From: Anaerolineaceae bacterium
GTDB taxonomy: Bacteria; Chloroflexota; Anaerolineae; Aggregatilineales; Phototrophicaceae
Reading direction: 5' to 3'
DNA: 37,049 bases
NCBI GenBank assembly: GCA_016124855.1
Contig: WGMX01000082.1
Coordinates: forward strand, 1 to 37,049
Shown here in pieces: positions 25,005 to 31,479 of the stretch. Every line of letters starts with the position of its first letter. Within the stretch, counting starts at the first letter, position 1. The notes below the pieces were generated by a model, which saw only the letters and a program-made list of their open reading frames with translations, searched no databases and had not been told where the DNA came from. The translations under genes and the position numbers were made by a program.

Positions 25005-26651
25005 ATGGATAAAATACGTAAACCAACAATTTGGACGGGCGTTTTGGTCGGGGTTTGTTTAACTGCGCCATTAATCGCCGTTTTTTACTTGGTGCAGCAG
25101 CTTGTAGGAACTGTTTTCGTACCGTTCGATGTGTTTGACTGGGTGGGACGAGTCGCTCCCGGGGGTTTAGTAAGGTTTGGTATTGAAACAATTGTGCAGA
25201 TTATTACTACCCTCAAAATTGGTAACCTTGACAGTGCAGCCAAAACTGCCGAACAAACGATGGCGATTTCGGGCATGTTTGTTACCTGTGTCGTGGTTAG
25301 TGCTGTGTTATATGGTTTGCTGCCCCGTTTTAAAACCAGCCAAGTCCCGCTCGCAGGGTTAGTCGCAGGGTTGATCATTGGTGTGCCGGTTATGCTGATT
25401 AGTGCTGCCGTTGACATTAACTCGACACAATCCGAATTGGTGAATGCTATATGGATATTACTGGGATTTATGGTGTGGGGGTTGGCGCTCGGTTGGGTTT
25501 ATAACCGCTTAACTGTTTCCAGCGTTACAACTGCGTCCGAATCAGCTATGGTCGAGTCAATTGACCGCCGCAACTTCCTCATTCGCTTGGGTGGAGCAAC
25601 GGCTGCCATTACGCTGGTCGGTGCGGGTTTGGGGGCTGCGCTGCGGCGCACAACCGCGCCATCGAACGAAGTTGCGCTTAACACCGACACTTCAGGGGCT
25701 GCCTTACAACCGTGGTCAGCGACCCATAAACTGCCCAACGATGGTGATCCAGTAATACCCGCTGCGGGCACACGTCCAGAACTGACGCCGGTCGGCCAGC
25801 ATTACCGTATTGACATTAACACCATTCCCCCGCGAATTGCTGAGTCTGAGTGGAAGCTGTCGGTTGGTGGGTTGGTCGATGAACCATTCGAAATGACTTT
25901 GGCCGAACTAAAGTCAAAATATCAACCGGTTGATGAGTTTGTGACATTGGCCTGTATTTCCAATCCACTTGCTGGTGAGCTGACCAGTACCACCCGCTGG
26001 ACAGGCGTTAAGCTGAAGGATTTTGTAGCCGATATGCATTTGAAGTCGAACGCGACCCATTTGAAAATTACCTCGGCTGATAACTTTGACGAATTCGTGG
26101 ATATTGAAACCATCAATAAAGATGAACGGGTGATGCTGGCCTATGAATGGGATGGCTTGCCACTCGCTGTCGATCATGGTTTCCCGCTGCGTGTCTATAT
26201 CCCCAATCATTACGGGATGAAGCAGCCAAAGTGGATTACAACCATCGAAGCTGTAGATAGTTGGCATGAAGGTTGGTGGGTGCGTCGCGGTTGGGACAAA
26301 GATGCCATTATGGAAGCCACGTCGGTTATTGATACAGTAGCGGTCAATGACACCGTGACCAAGGATGACAAAAAGTTAATCCCCATTGGTGGCATCGCCC
26401 ATGCCGGAAGCCGTGGCATTTCAAAGGTTGAACTCAAAGTCGATGATGCCGATTGGGTAGAGGCCGAACTTCGTAAGCCGATATCGGATGTCACATGGGT
26501 CATCTGGCGTTACGATTGGCCGTTTAGCGAGGGTTCACATACCTTTACCGTTCGCTGTACAGATGGGGAAGGCACCCTTCAGAAGGAAGCCAACCGGACA
26601 CCGGGACCGGGCGGCGCGACTGGATGGCACCACATTGGCCAAACCGTATAA
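25005..26651 (+). CDS. Sulfite-oxidase-type molybdopterin oxidoreductase fused to an N-terminal membrane domain
   Basis: A 548-residue protein. The first 170 residues hold four membrane helices (WTGVLVGVCLTAPLIAVFYL, GMFVTCVVVSAVLYGL, LAGLVAGLIIGVPVMLIS, AIWILLGFMVWGLALGWVY). A Tat-like segment follows (DRRNFLIRLGGATAAITLVG), at the position where it would lead the catalytic part to the outside. The molybdopterin domain (about 260-430) has the Mo-ligand cysteine in VTLACISNPLAGELTSTTRW and PLRVYIPNHYGMKQPKWI. The C-terminal Mo-co dimerisation-like domain holds GIAHAGSRGISKVELKVDDA. There is no cytochrome b5 domain, unlike animal sulfite oxidase. The ATG at 25005 (GGGG 6 nt upstream) is preferred to the TTG at 24990. 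Confidence 0.87.
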   Translation: MDKIRKPTIWTGVLVGVCLTAPLIAVFYLVQQLVGTVFVPFDVFDWVGRVAPGGLVRFGIETIVQIITTLKIGNLDSAAKTAEQTMAISGMFVTCVVVSAVLYGLLPRFKTSQVPLAGLVAGLIIGVPVMLISAAVDINSTQSELVNAIWILLGFMVWGLALGWVYNRLTVSSVTTASESAMVESIDRRNFLIRLGGATAAITLVGAGLGAALRRTTAPSNEVALNTDTSGAALQPWSATHKLPNDGDPVIPAAGTRPELTPVGQHYRIDINTIPPRIAESEWKLSVGGLVDEPFEMTLAELKSKYQPVDEFVTLACISNPLAGELTSTTRWTGVKLKDFVADMHLKSNATHLKITSADNFDEFVDIETINKDERVMLAYEWDGLPLAVDHGFPLRVYIPNHYGMKQPKWITTIEAVDSWHEGWWVRRGWDKDAIMEATSVIDTVAVNDTVTKDDKKLIPIGGIAHAGSRGISKVELKVDDADWVEAELRKPISDVTWVIWRYDWPFSEGSHTFTVRCTDGEGTLQKEANRTPGPGGATGWHHIGQTV

Positions 26652-26690
26652 CGACGTTACCACAACAGATTGAGCTTATCGCAACTCAAA

Positions 26691-26716
26691 AACACCCTAC
26701 TGAATTGGTAGGGTGT
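26691..26716 (+). terminator. Terminator of the molybdoenzyme gene
   Basis: AACACCCTAC (26691-26700) pairs with GTAGGGTGTT around TGAATTG, followed by TTAATT, 39 bp after the stop. Confidence 0.87.
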
Positions 26717-26770
26717 TTTAATTGCCGTCTCATCAAATAGTTAAGGATTTGTAAATTTAACGTTGCTGTA

Positions 26771-26799
26771 TTGACGAACAATCAATATATTCGTATGAT
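26771..26799 (+). promoter_or_regulatory. Strong sigma-70-type promoter of the Flp pilin gene
   Basis: TTGACG (26771-26776), a 17-bp spacer and TATGAT (26794-26799): five of six matches in each box at ideal spacing. The predicted start near 26806 leaves a leader of about 55 nt before the pilin ATG. Confidence 0.8.
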
Positions 26800-26859
26800 G
26801 ATTACAGGTGGTCATTATCCACTCATTATAAAGTATCATTCAATTCAGGAGTTCTTATC

Positions 26860-27006
26860 ATGTTGTACATGCCCCGTGAAGAAGGCCAAGGCCTCGTAGA
26901 ATACGCGTTGATTTTGGTTCTGGTCGCCGTTGTCGTTATCGTCATTTTGGCTCTGCTCGGCCCGGCCATTGGTAACATTTTCTCGAACTTGGTCAAGAAC
27001 CTGTAA
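26860..27006 (+). CDS. Flp/Fap-type pilin
   Basis: A 48-residue protein: a short basic/polar leader MLYMPREEGQG, the cleavage-site region with Glu5-equivalent (GQGLVEYALILVLVAVV), one long hydrophobic helix and a short polar C-terminus (IGNIFSNLVKNL). The G-x-x-x-V-E-Y pattern is the Flp pilin prepilin-peptidase motif; cleavage is expected after Gly11, before LVEY. AGGAG (26847-26851) sits 8 nt before the ATG. Flp pilins build thin surface pili with a Tad secretion machine. No Tad gene, prepilin peptidase or second pilin is in the window, so this is an isolated pilin gene with its own promoter and terminator. Confidence 0.88.
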   Translation: MLYMPREEGQGLVEYALILVLVAVVVIVILALLGPAIGNIFSNLVKNL

Positions 27007-27020
27007 TATTCACTGCACTC

Positions 27021-27058
27021 AAAAAAAGAAGACGGCTTAGCCGTCTTCTTTTATTTTC
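27021..27058. terminator. Bidirectional terminator between pilin and TIR-like genes
   Basis: AAAAGAAGACGGC (27024-27036) pairs perfectly with GCCGTCTTCTTTT (27040-27052) around TTA, with A-run and T-run on both sides. It ends the pilin transcript and probably the convergent copper operon. Confidence 0.9.
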
Positions 27059-27085
27059 TATCATAACCCACTTGAATTTTTGGAA

Positions 27086-27784
27086 TCAGAATCCGGAGCT
27101 ATCTTCTTCATTCCCGTACGAAAAGCCTGATTTGGTCGGTCTTGGCGCGACTAATGCGGTGGCACTGGCAATAAGAACGGGGCGTTGGGCAGTGGTCACC
27201 GCTTGAACGGTCGCCGGAAAGTTGATAGCATCCTCGGTCGAGCGCGGTAGATTGGTTGCGACGATGTTTGCGACTGTCGCGGCCACTTCGGTGTCAATCG
27301 TGTTGTACTCTTCGACCGGAGCCTGAATCCGAAAGAAACCAACCAGTACTAAGCCTATAATGAACGAGACTAACACGATAATCATGAGCCATAGGCCGCT
27401 GCCTCGATTTTGCGCGCGCACTTTGGGTGTTAAGACTTTGAGCGGCAGTCCCGCTTGTGGTGAGGTCAGCAGCTTAATTTGCTCCACCAATGCTTGTAAA
27501 GGATAACCTGCCGCAAAATCAAAAGCTTTGAGGTGATTAGTATATTTCGAAGTGGGTACGGGCTGCGCGTTGACTACCACCACGTGTTGACTATTATCAA
27601 ACGCCTGTGTAATAAGGTCTTGTACCGAATGATTCTGGTTACTGGCGGGTGATGCGAACGCCAACAGCAAATTCTCTTTGCCGGATGCGAGTGTTTCGTT
27701 GATCGCGAATCCTTGCGCCGTCAAGTCTTTGATGAGCCGGTTGGCGAGTGCAGCATCCTGCGGATCGTAGGCGAGCGTAATCAT
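27086..27784 (-). CDS. TIR-like single-pass membrane protein, function unknown
   Basis: A 232-residue protein. Residues 1-105 have an alternating strand/helix pattern like a TIR fold (MITLAYDPQDAALANRLIKD as the first strand and helix, SQHVVVVNAQPVPTSKYTNH as a central strand, KAFDFAAGYPLQALVEQIK at the end). No clear catalytic Glu of NADase-type TIRs is seen. A basic stretch (KVRAQNRGSG) and one membrane helix (LWLMIIVLVSFIIGLVLVGF, about 131-150) follow, then an extracytoplasmic low-complexity tail ending in EEDSSGF. It starts 14 bp after the CopCD stop, with AAGGA upstream, and is the last gene of that operon. The TIR call is tentative. Confidence 0.5.
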   Translation of the reverse strand: MITLAYDPQDAALANRLIKDLTAQGFAINETLASGKENLLLAFASPASNQNHSVQDLITQAFDNSQHVVVVNAQPVPTSKYTNHLKAFDFAAGYPLQALVEQIKLLTSPQAGLPLKVLTPKVRAQNRGSGLWLMIIVLVSFIIGLVLVGFFRIQAPVEEYNTIDTEVAATVANIVATNLPRSTEDAINFPATVQAVTTAQRPVLIASATALVAPRPTKSGFSYGNEEDSSGF

Positions 27785-27798
27785 GTGACGTCCTTCTA

Positions 27799-30027
27799 TT
27801 ACCTTTGAAAAGTACGGATGAAATTGACAATGTCCCAGCGTTGAGATGTGGATAGCGAAGCGTCACAGGCGGGGAAGCTTTGCCAGCTTTCACCCGTCGC
27901 GATAAAAAGTTGATCATCACGCGTACGCGGCAGGCGTTCGATGAGTTGAGTTTGATCGGCGCTTTGCCATTTTGGACAAGACGATTCATACAGTGCCTTG
28001 CCCCGCTCAAGTGATGCTTCGTCTGGAATAATTTCGTTGATGACCTGCGGCGGTGGATTCAGGGCTTCTTGGTACTGTGTTTCAGTGTTTTGAATAATAA
28101 CGATGCCGATAATGGTCAGGAGAATGAGTCCCACCACAGCCGAAAAAGCTATCGCAATCGAAGCCGGTCTGAGGTCTAGCCGCTGATAAACCCATTGTGC
28201 CGAAGGGTACAACACCCAGCCGACGGCAGCCAACACCAGTGCTAGTGCAATCACTTGTTGGGGGCGTGCCGGCTGCGATTGCTCGACCGAAGCGGCATCT
28301 GTGATATCCCAATTGAAGGCGGCGCGTTGTACCGAACCATCCGGTAAAGTGATGTCGAGCAGCGACCACCACTGACCGGCGCGATCAATCTCAGCACCGG
28401 CAGTAATATATAAGCCGTTCTCAGCGTTTTCGGTTGAATCCCAATTTCCACGTATGTCGCGCTGTGGATTGACCATCTGCATACGGATGTTCAGTCCATC
28501 AACTGGCTGTCCGCTGCGGGTGACTAAAATGTCATATGTGTTGACGCCCGGTCCGCCGGGAGTGATGGTTAGATTGACGGTGAGATTACCCACTGGTTGA
28601 GCGGCAGTCGGTGAGGGAACACTTTCTTCGATAAAGTATGGGATAGGCACAGGTGTTGCGCTCAATAAGCCGACGCTGGCGAGAACCGCAAAAGCCAGCA
28701 GCGATTCGAGTCTTAAGCTGGGGATGAAGTTTCGCACGCGGTTGGTAAATGATGACCAACGGGCATAACGGTCAGGTTGGAGTGCCATGTGGTGCACGAA
28801 CCCGATCAGCAAAAGTCCCGCAACCAGCAGCAGCTTGAGGACGAGTGCGCTGCCAAACGGTGTGCTGGTCACATCGGACGGTGTGTAAAGCCACGTAGCA
28901 GCACTGTAGATGCCTGTTGCGATGACCAGTACAACGCAGGCAGTGGCAAGACGCGAGAAACGTTTCATGACTGCGAGTAACGCCTGCCTTCGTTGATCGC
29001 CTTGATACGGCGCAAGGGCGATTGGCAAAATGAGTGCAAGTGCTGCTAATCCACCGGCCCACAGACCGACCCCGACCACGTGAAGCCAGTCGATCAGGGT
29101 AGCGATCCACGGCCAGATAATCGAACCTGCCGCATGACTGCCCGCGCTGAATGTGCCGACCATCAACAGCAGCGCCCAACCATTCGCTGTCCAGAAAGGA
29201 CGGACGGTTTCGGGTTGGTCGTTACGCAAGTAGAGGCTGAGGCCAAATAAAACGCTCACCATCACCAGCAGCAGCATACGCGCCGACCACAAATCCCCAA
29301 AACGTGTGCCGACCCGCACCACCGTCCACAGGCTTTGGCTGATGACCTGCGCCAAATCGGCATCAAAAAAGGCCATGCTTTGTTGCAGCATAGCGATAAT
29401 ATTCCCAATGAAGGCGACGGCAAGGCCGGCTATCATCAAGCGGTTGAGCGCACCCATGATACGCGGTGGAAGCAGCCCGGCTCGATAGCTTTTACTGCCC
29501 CAAGCGGGGACGAGAATAGTGCTGTAGAGAAGGCACGTGCCAAGCAGCAGTATCGTCGAGCTGAGGGTCAGGATGCGCCAGACGACTTCTAGCGGATTAG
29601 CTTGGTTGAGCGCCGCCTGTCCATTAACCCCGCTAACTTCTTTATCCACGAAGAACACGATGCTTTGGGCAATCACATGTCCATCACTGGCGAAAGCGAT
29701 CCGCATATCAACGATATAAGCGCCATCGGGAAGGTTGGGAGGTAAACGGGCAGTCAGCAGCGTATTGTTATCTGGCGAAACTGCACCTGAAGCGACCACG
29801 TCACCTTTTTGATTACGAAGTGAGAGGGTGGTAAAACGGGCTTCCAACGCCTCACTAAACCAATATTGCAGGCGTGCTGGAGCATGTTCGAGGACTGCAC
29901 GGTCTTCTGGAATAGAACGCAGCAGATAACCATGAGCCGAAACTCGATTCAGGCTCAGGCTGATGGTCAGGACAAGGAGTACAGCTAGGGCGATGAAGCG
30001 GAGCCTAGTCGGGCGTAATGACTTCAT
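27799..30027 (-). CDS. CopC-CopD copper-handling fusion protein with a degenerate cytochrome c tail
   Basis: A 742-residue protein. After a signal peptide (FIALAVLLVLTISLSLNRVS) the mature N-terminus AHGYLLRSIPEDRAVLEHAP starts with the copper-binding His of CopC domains; the second site is DGHVI near residue 122. Eight or so membrane helices of a CopD domain follow (about 155-450). Next comes a beta-domain (LTVNLTITPGGPGVNTYDIL), two more helices, and a C-terminal domain of about 80 residues shaped like cytochrome c (ASLERGKALYESSC ... SQRWDIVNFIRTF). In that domain CxxCH is replaced by CPKWQ. It is coupled to the upstream small gene (ATGA overlap). Copper import or resistance is inferred from the family. 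Confidence 0.85.
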   Translation of the reverse strand: MKSLRPTRLRFIALAVLLVLTISLSLNRVSAHGYLLRSIPEDRAVLEHAPARLQYWFSEALEARFTTLSLRNQKGDVVASGAVSPDNNTLLTARLPPNLPDGAYIVDMRIAFASDGHVIAQSIVFFVDKEVSGVNGQAALNQANPLEVVWRILTLSSTILLLGTCLLYSTILVPAWGSKSYRAGLLPPRIMGALNRLMIAGLAVAFIGNIIAMLQQSMAFFDADLAQVISQSLWTVVRVGTRFGDLWSARMLLLVMVSVLFGLSLYLRNDQPETVRPFWTANGWALLLMVGTFSAGSHAAGSIIWPWIATLIDWLHVVGVGLWAGGLAALALILPIALAPYQGDQRRQALLAVMKRFSRLATACVVLVIATGIYSAATWLYTPSDVTSTPFGSALVLKLLLVAGLLLIGFVHHMALQPDRYARWSSFTNRVRNFIPSLRLESLLAFAVLASVGLLSATPVPIPYFIEESVPSPTAAQPVGNLTVNLTITPGGPGVNTYDILVTRSGQPVDGLNIRMQMVNPQRDIRGNWDSTENAENGLYITAGAEIDRAGQWWSLLDITLPDGSVQRAAFNWDITDAASVEQSQPARPQQVIALALVLAAVGWVLYPSAQWVYQRLDLRPASIAIAFSAVVGLILLTIIGIVIIQNTETQYQEALNPPPQVINEIIPDEASLERGKALYESSCPKWQSADQTQLIERLPRTRDDQLFIATGESWQSFPACDASLSTSQRWDIVNFIRTFQR

Positions 30028-30230
30028 TTCTCAAGCGGAAAACGTTCTTCGTTATTAGACGCGGATGTTGATGATTCTTCGGGGCTTTCTTCCAGCGCTT
30101 CCGGTGTAGAAACCCGGCTTCGCACCCAAGCAATGCCCATCATGATGAGGAAAATGGCGGCGATGCTGAGGAAAATTAGCTCATCCCATTCGCCGAGCGA
30201 ACCATGCGCTAGGATGATTATAGTATGCAT
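30024..30230 (-). CDS. Small single-pass membrane protein heading the CopCD operon
   Basis: A 68-residue protein MHTIIILAHGSLGEWDELIF... with one membrane helix (LIFLSIAAIFLIMMGIAWV) and a Ser/Glu-rich cytoplasmic tail. I chose the ATG at 30228-30230 because GAGGAG lies 7 nt upstream; a longer frame reaches 30266 without a ribosome site. The start motif HG-x-x-x-E-W-D-E is unusual, and with His3-type residues outside the membrane it could assist copper binding; this is only suggestive. Its stop overlaps the CopCD start (ATGA), so expression is coupled. Confidence 0.7.
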   Translation of the reverse strand: MHTIIILAHGSLGEWDELIFLSIAAIFLIMMGIAWVRSRVSTPEALEESPEESSTSASNNEERFPLEK

Positions 30231-30284
30231 GTGATACTCCTCAGACAGCCAGCTATAACTACTCACTTCAGGTTGAATGAGGCG

Positions 30285-30313
30285 ATTTTACCACAAAAGT
30301 TTGAGTCTGTTCA
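30285..30313 (-). promoter_or_regulatory. Candidate promoter of the CopCD operon
   Basis: On the minus strand TGAACA (30308-30313), 17-bp spacer, TAAAAT (30285-30290), 54 bp upstream of the small membrane protein start. Confidence 0.4.
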
Positions 30314-30334
30314 GATTTTCACGAACTGCTCAGG

Positions 30335-30362
30335 CAAACAAAAACGCGCAGGTCAGCGCGTT
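30335..30362 (-). terminator. Terminator of tRNA-Arg(CCT)
   Basis: On the minus strand, AACGCGC and GCGCGTT (30343-30349 with 30356-30362) form a 7-bp stem around 6 nt. A T-rich tail (TTTGTTTG) follows. Confidence 0.75.
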
Positions 30363-30369
30363 GGAGTTA

Positions 30370-30441
30370 TGCGCCCGGTCGGAATCGAACCAACGACCAC
30401 CCGCTTAGGACGCGGAGACTCTGCCTCTGAGTTACGGGCGC
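30370..30441 (-). tRNA. tRNA-Arg (anticodon CCT)
   Basis: A 72-nt tRNA on the minus strand. Acceptor GCGCCCG pairs with CGGGCGC, discriminator A. The anticodon loop TCCTAAG sits on a CCGCG/CGGGT-type stem (anticodon CCT, codon AGG), with the T-arm GTTGGTTCGATTCCGAC. CCA is not encoded. Confidence 0.93.
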
Positions 30442-30453
30442 TTATCATGGCTG

Positions 30454-30483
30454 AGTATACAGGTGATTAGTAGGCTAAGTCAA
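30454..30483 (-). promoter_or_regulatory. Promoter of tRNA-Arg(CCT)
   Basis: On the minus strand TTGACT (30478-30483), 18-bp spacer, TATACT (30454-30459), about 12 bp before the tRNA 5' end. Confidence 0.7.
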
Positions 30484-30506
30484 CCTAAATGCAGATTGTG
30501 TCATGT

Positions 30507-30605
30507 GTCCGCTTAAATGACAGGCGGGAAGCAGCCGGGAAACCGCTGAATCAGCACAATTGCAAAACGGCTAATTCGGCTGGTGCCACCGCCTGCACAT
30601 AGGGC
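30507..30605. repeat. Intergenic repeat copy 2 (related to 10028-10215)
   Basis: Shares CCGCT-AAATGA-GGCGGGAAGC and then CGCTGAAT, ACAATT and TTCGGCTG in order with copy 1, same orientation. See copy 1 for detail. Confidence 0.55.
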
Positions 30606-30779
30606 GCGCTGCCGCAGCCCACTCTACGTCATCGTTCGGCACTGCAATGAATCCGTCGAGTAATATTGTGAAGTTTGCCACAACTTTCGACATTTAACCC
30701 CCTGCAATACCCCAACCCTTCCTCCCAGATACAAGGGACTTTAAAGATTATGTAATTCTTTTAGGGTAGAACAAAAGTT

Positions 30780-31121
30780 CTAATTTGGCAAGTTCGAATC
30801 TGGTTTGTCGAGTGTTTGGACGATGAGTTTAATTGCCGTTAACGGGTCATCACGGCGTAAGGCCGCAAGAATATCGCGCTCATCCGGTGTCAGGTCAGAT
30901 TGATGAGCCGGTGGAGTAGGGTCATCAGTGCGTCCAAGCAGATAATCCGCCGAGACATTAAACACATTCGCCATCCGTGTAACCACATCGCTGGATGGGT
31001 CAGCTTCGCCAGCTTCATAGCGAACGATTTGGCGCATAGTTAAACTAATTGCTTTTGCCAACGATGCGTAAGTATGATTATTTTTTAAGCGTAAACTACG
31101 CAATCGATCCGCTTGAAGCAT
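30780..31121 (-). CDS. XRE-family transcriptional regulator (Cro/CI-type HTH)
   Basis: A 113-residue protein starting MLQADRLRSLRLKNNHTYAS. The helix-turn-helix (residues about 6-60) is of the Cro/CI type, with SLAKAISLTMRQIVRYEAGE as recognition region and DVVTRMANVFNVSADYLLGR as its end. A short acidic tail (DPTPPAHQSDLTPDERDILA) follows, with a C-terminal helix. I chose this ATG because AGAGG lies 7 nt upstream; a longer frame reaches 31268 but includes un-protein-like sequence. Two 10-bp direct repeats lie 35 and 55 bp upstream and could be its binding sites. Confidence 0.83.
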   Translation of the reverse strand: MLQADRLRSLRLKNNHTYASLAKAISLTMRQIVRYEAGEADPSSDVVTRMANVFNVSADYLLGRTDDPTPPAHQSDLTPDERDILAALRRDDPLTAIKLIVQTLDKPDSNLPN

Positions 31122-31143
31122 GATGAACCTCTTGAAATGGCGC

Positions 31144-31172
31144 TTGACACACTGTACTAAAATTCTTATAAT
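31144..31172 (+). promoter_or_regulatory. Exact-consensus sigma-70 promoter, divergent from the XRE gene
   Basis: TTGACA (31144-31149), 17-bp spacer, TATAAT (31167-31172): full match in both boxes. It points away from the XRE gene toward tRNA-Leu(TAA) and the HNH gene. No gene starts directly behind it; the only downstream small frame (31190-31237) has no ribosome site. Confidence 0.75.
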
Positions 31173-31185
31173 GGAACTAAAATTC
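31156..31185 (+). promoter_or_regulatory. Twin direct repeats, candidate operator of the XRE regulator
   Basis: ACTAAAATTC occurs at 31156-31165 and 31176-31185, 20 bp apart (about two helical turns). The repeats lie on either side of the -10 box of the divergent promoter. That spacing and placement fit an HTH dimer or pair of dimers repressing the promoter. Confidence 0.55.
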
Positions 31186-31294
31186 AAATATGAACAGAAA
31201 ACATAAAAATCATGACCTGAAAACCTCACAATTATAGCGGCGATTAATTTGTTTGGCGCTTGGAACAAAACGCCGTTGACGGTCAGAAATTAAC

Positions 31295-31323
31295 TTGATA
31301 CACTATTTAAAGTGATTTATAAG
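31295..31323 (+). promoter_or_regulatory. Promoter of tRNA-Leu(TAA)
   Basis: TTGATA (31295-31300), 17-bp spacer, TATAAG (31318-31323), 25 bp before the tRNA 5' end. Confidence 0.7.
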
Positions 31324-31348
31324 TGCAATCTATACACTAATAAATTAT

Positions 31349-31432
31349 GGGGCTGTGATGCAACTGGCCGACATGACTGACTTAAAATCAGTTGGGTGTA
31401 CTCCCATGTGGGTTCGAATCCCACCAGCCCCA
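31349..31432 (+). tRNA. tRNA-Leu (anticodon TAA)
   Basis: An 84-nt type II tRNA. Acceptor GGGGCTG pairs with CAGCCCC, discriminator A. The anticodon loop CTTAAAA sits on an ACTGA/TCAGT stem (anticodon TAA, codon TTA), with a long variable arm and T-arm TGGGTTCGAATCCCA. CCA is not encoded. Confidence 0.95.
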
Positions 31433-31436
31433 AAAA

Positions 31437-31469
31437 CAAATAAGCGCTCGTGTAGGCGCTTTTTTATTT
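31437..31469 (+). terminator. Terminator between tRNA-Leu(TAA) and the HNH gene
   Basis: AAGCGC (31442-31447) pairs with GCGCTT (31456-31461) around an 8-nt loop and is followed by TTTTTATTT. Its T-tract ends 1-2 bases before the GGAG ribosome site of the HNH gene. Confidence 0.8.
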
Positions 31470-31479
31470 GGAGTACATG

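Larger units (their letters stand above)
30442..30779. other. Non-coding gap with repeat copy 2
   Basis: The gap between tRNA-Arg and the XRE regulator gene contains the tRNA promoter, the repeat at 30507-30605 and a C/A-rich stretch (30690-30730) without coding potential. Confidence 0.5.

Noticed and set aside
30225..30470. Open frame over tRNA-Arg with 'MRPVGIEPTTTRLGRGDSAS' type peptide
   Set aside because: This peptide is the common artefact of translating a tRNA gene.
31190..31237. 15-codon frame downstream of the consensus promoter
   Set aside because: No Shine-Dalgarno, unremarkable peptide, only about 11 nt of leader; kept only as a note in the promoter entry.
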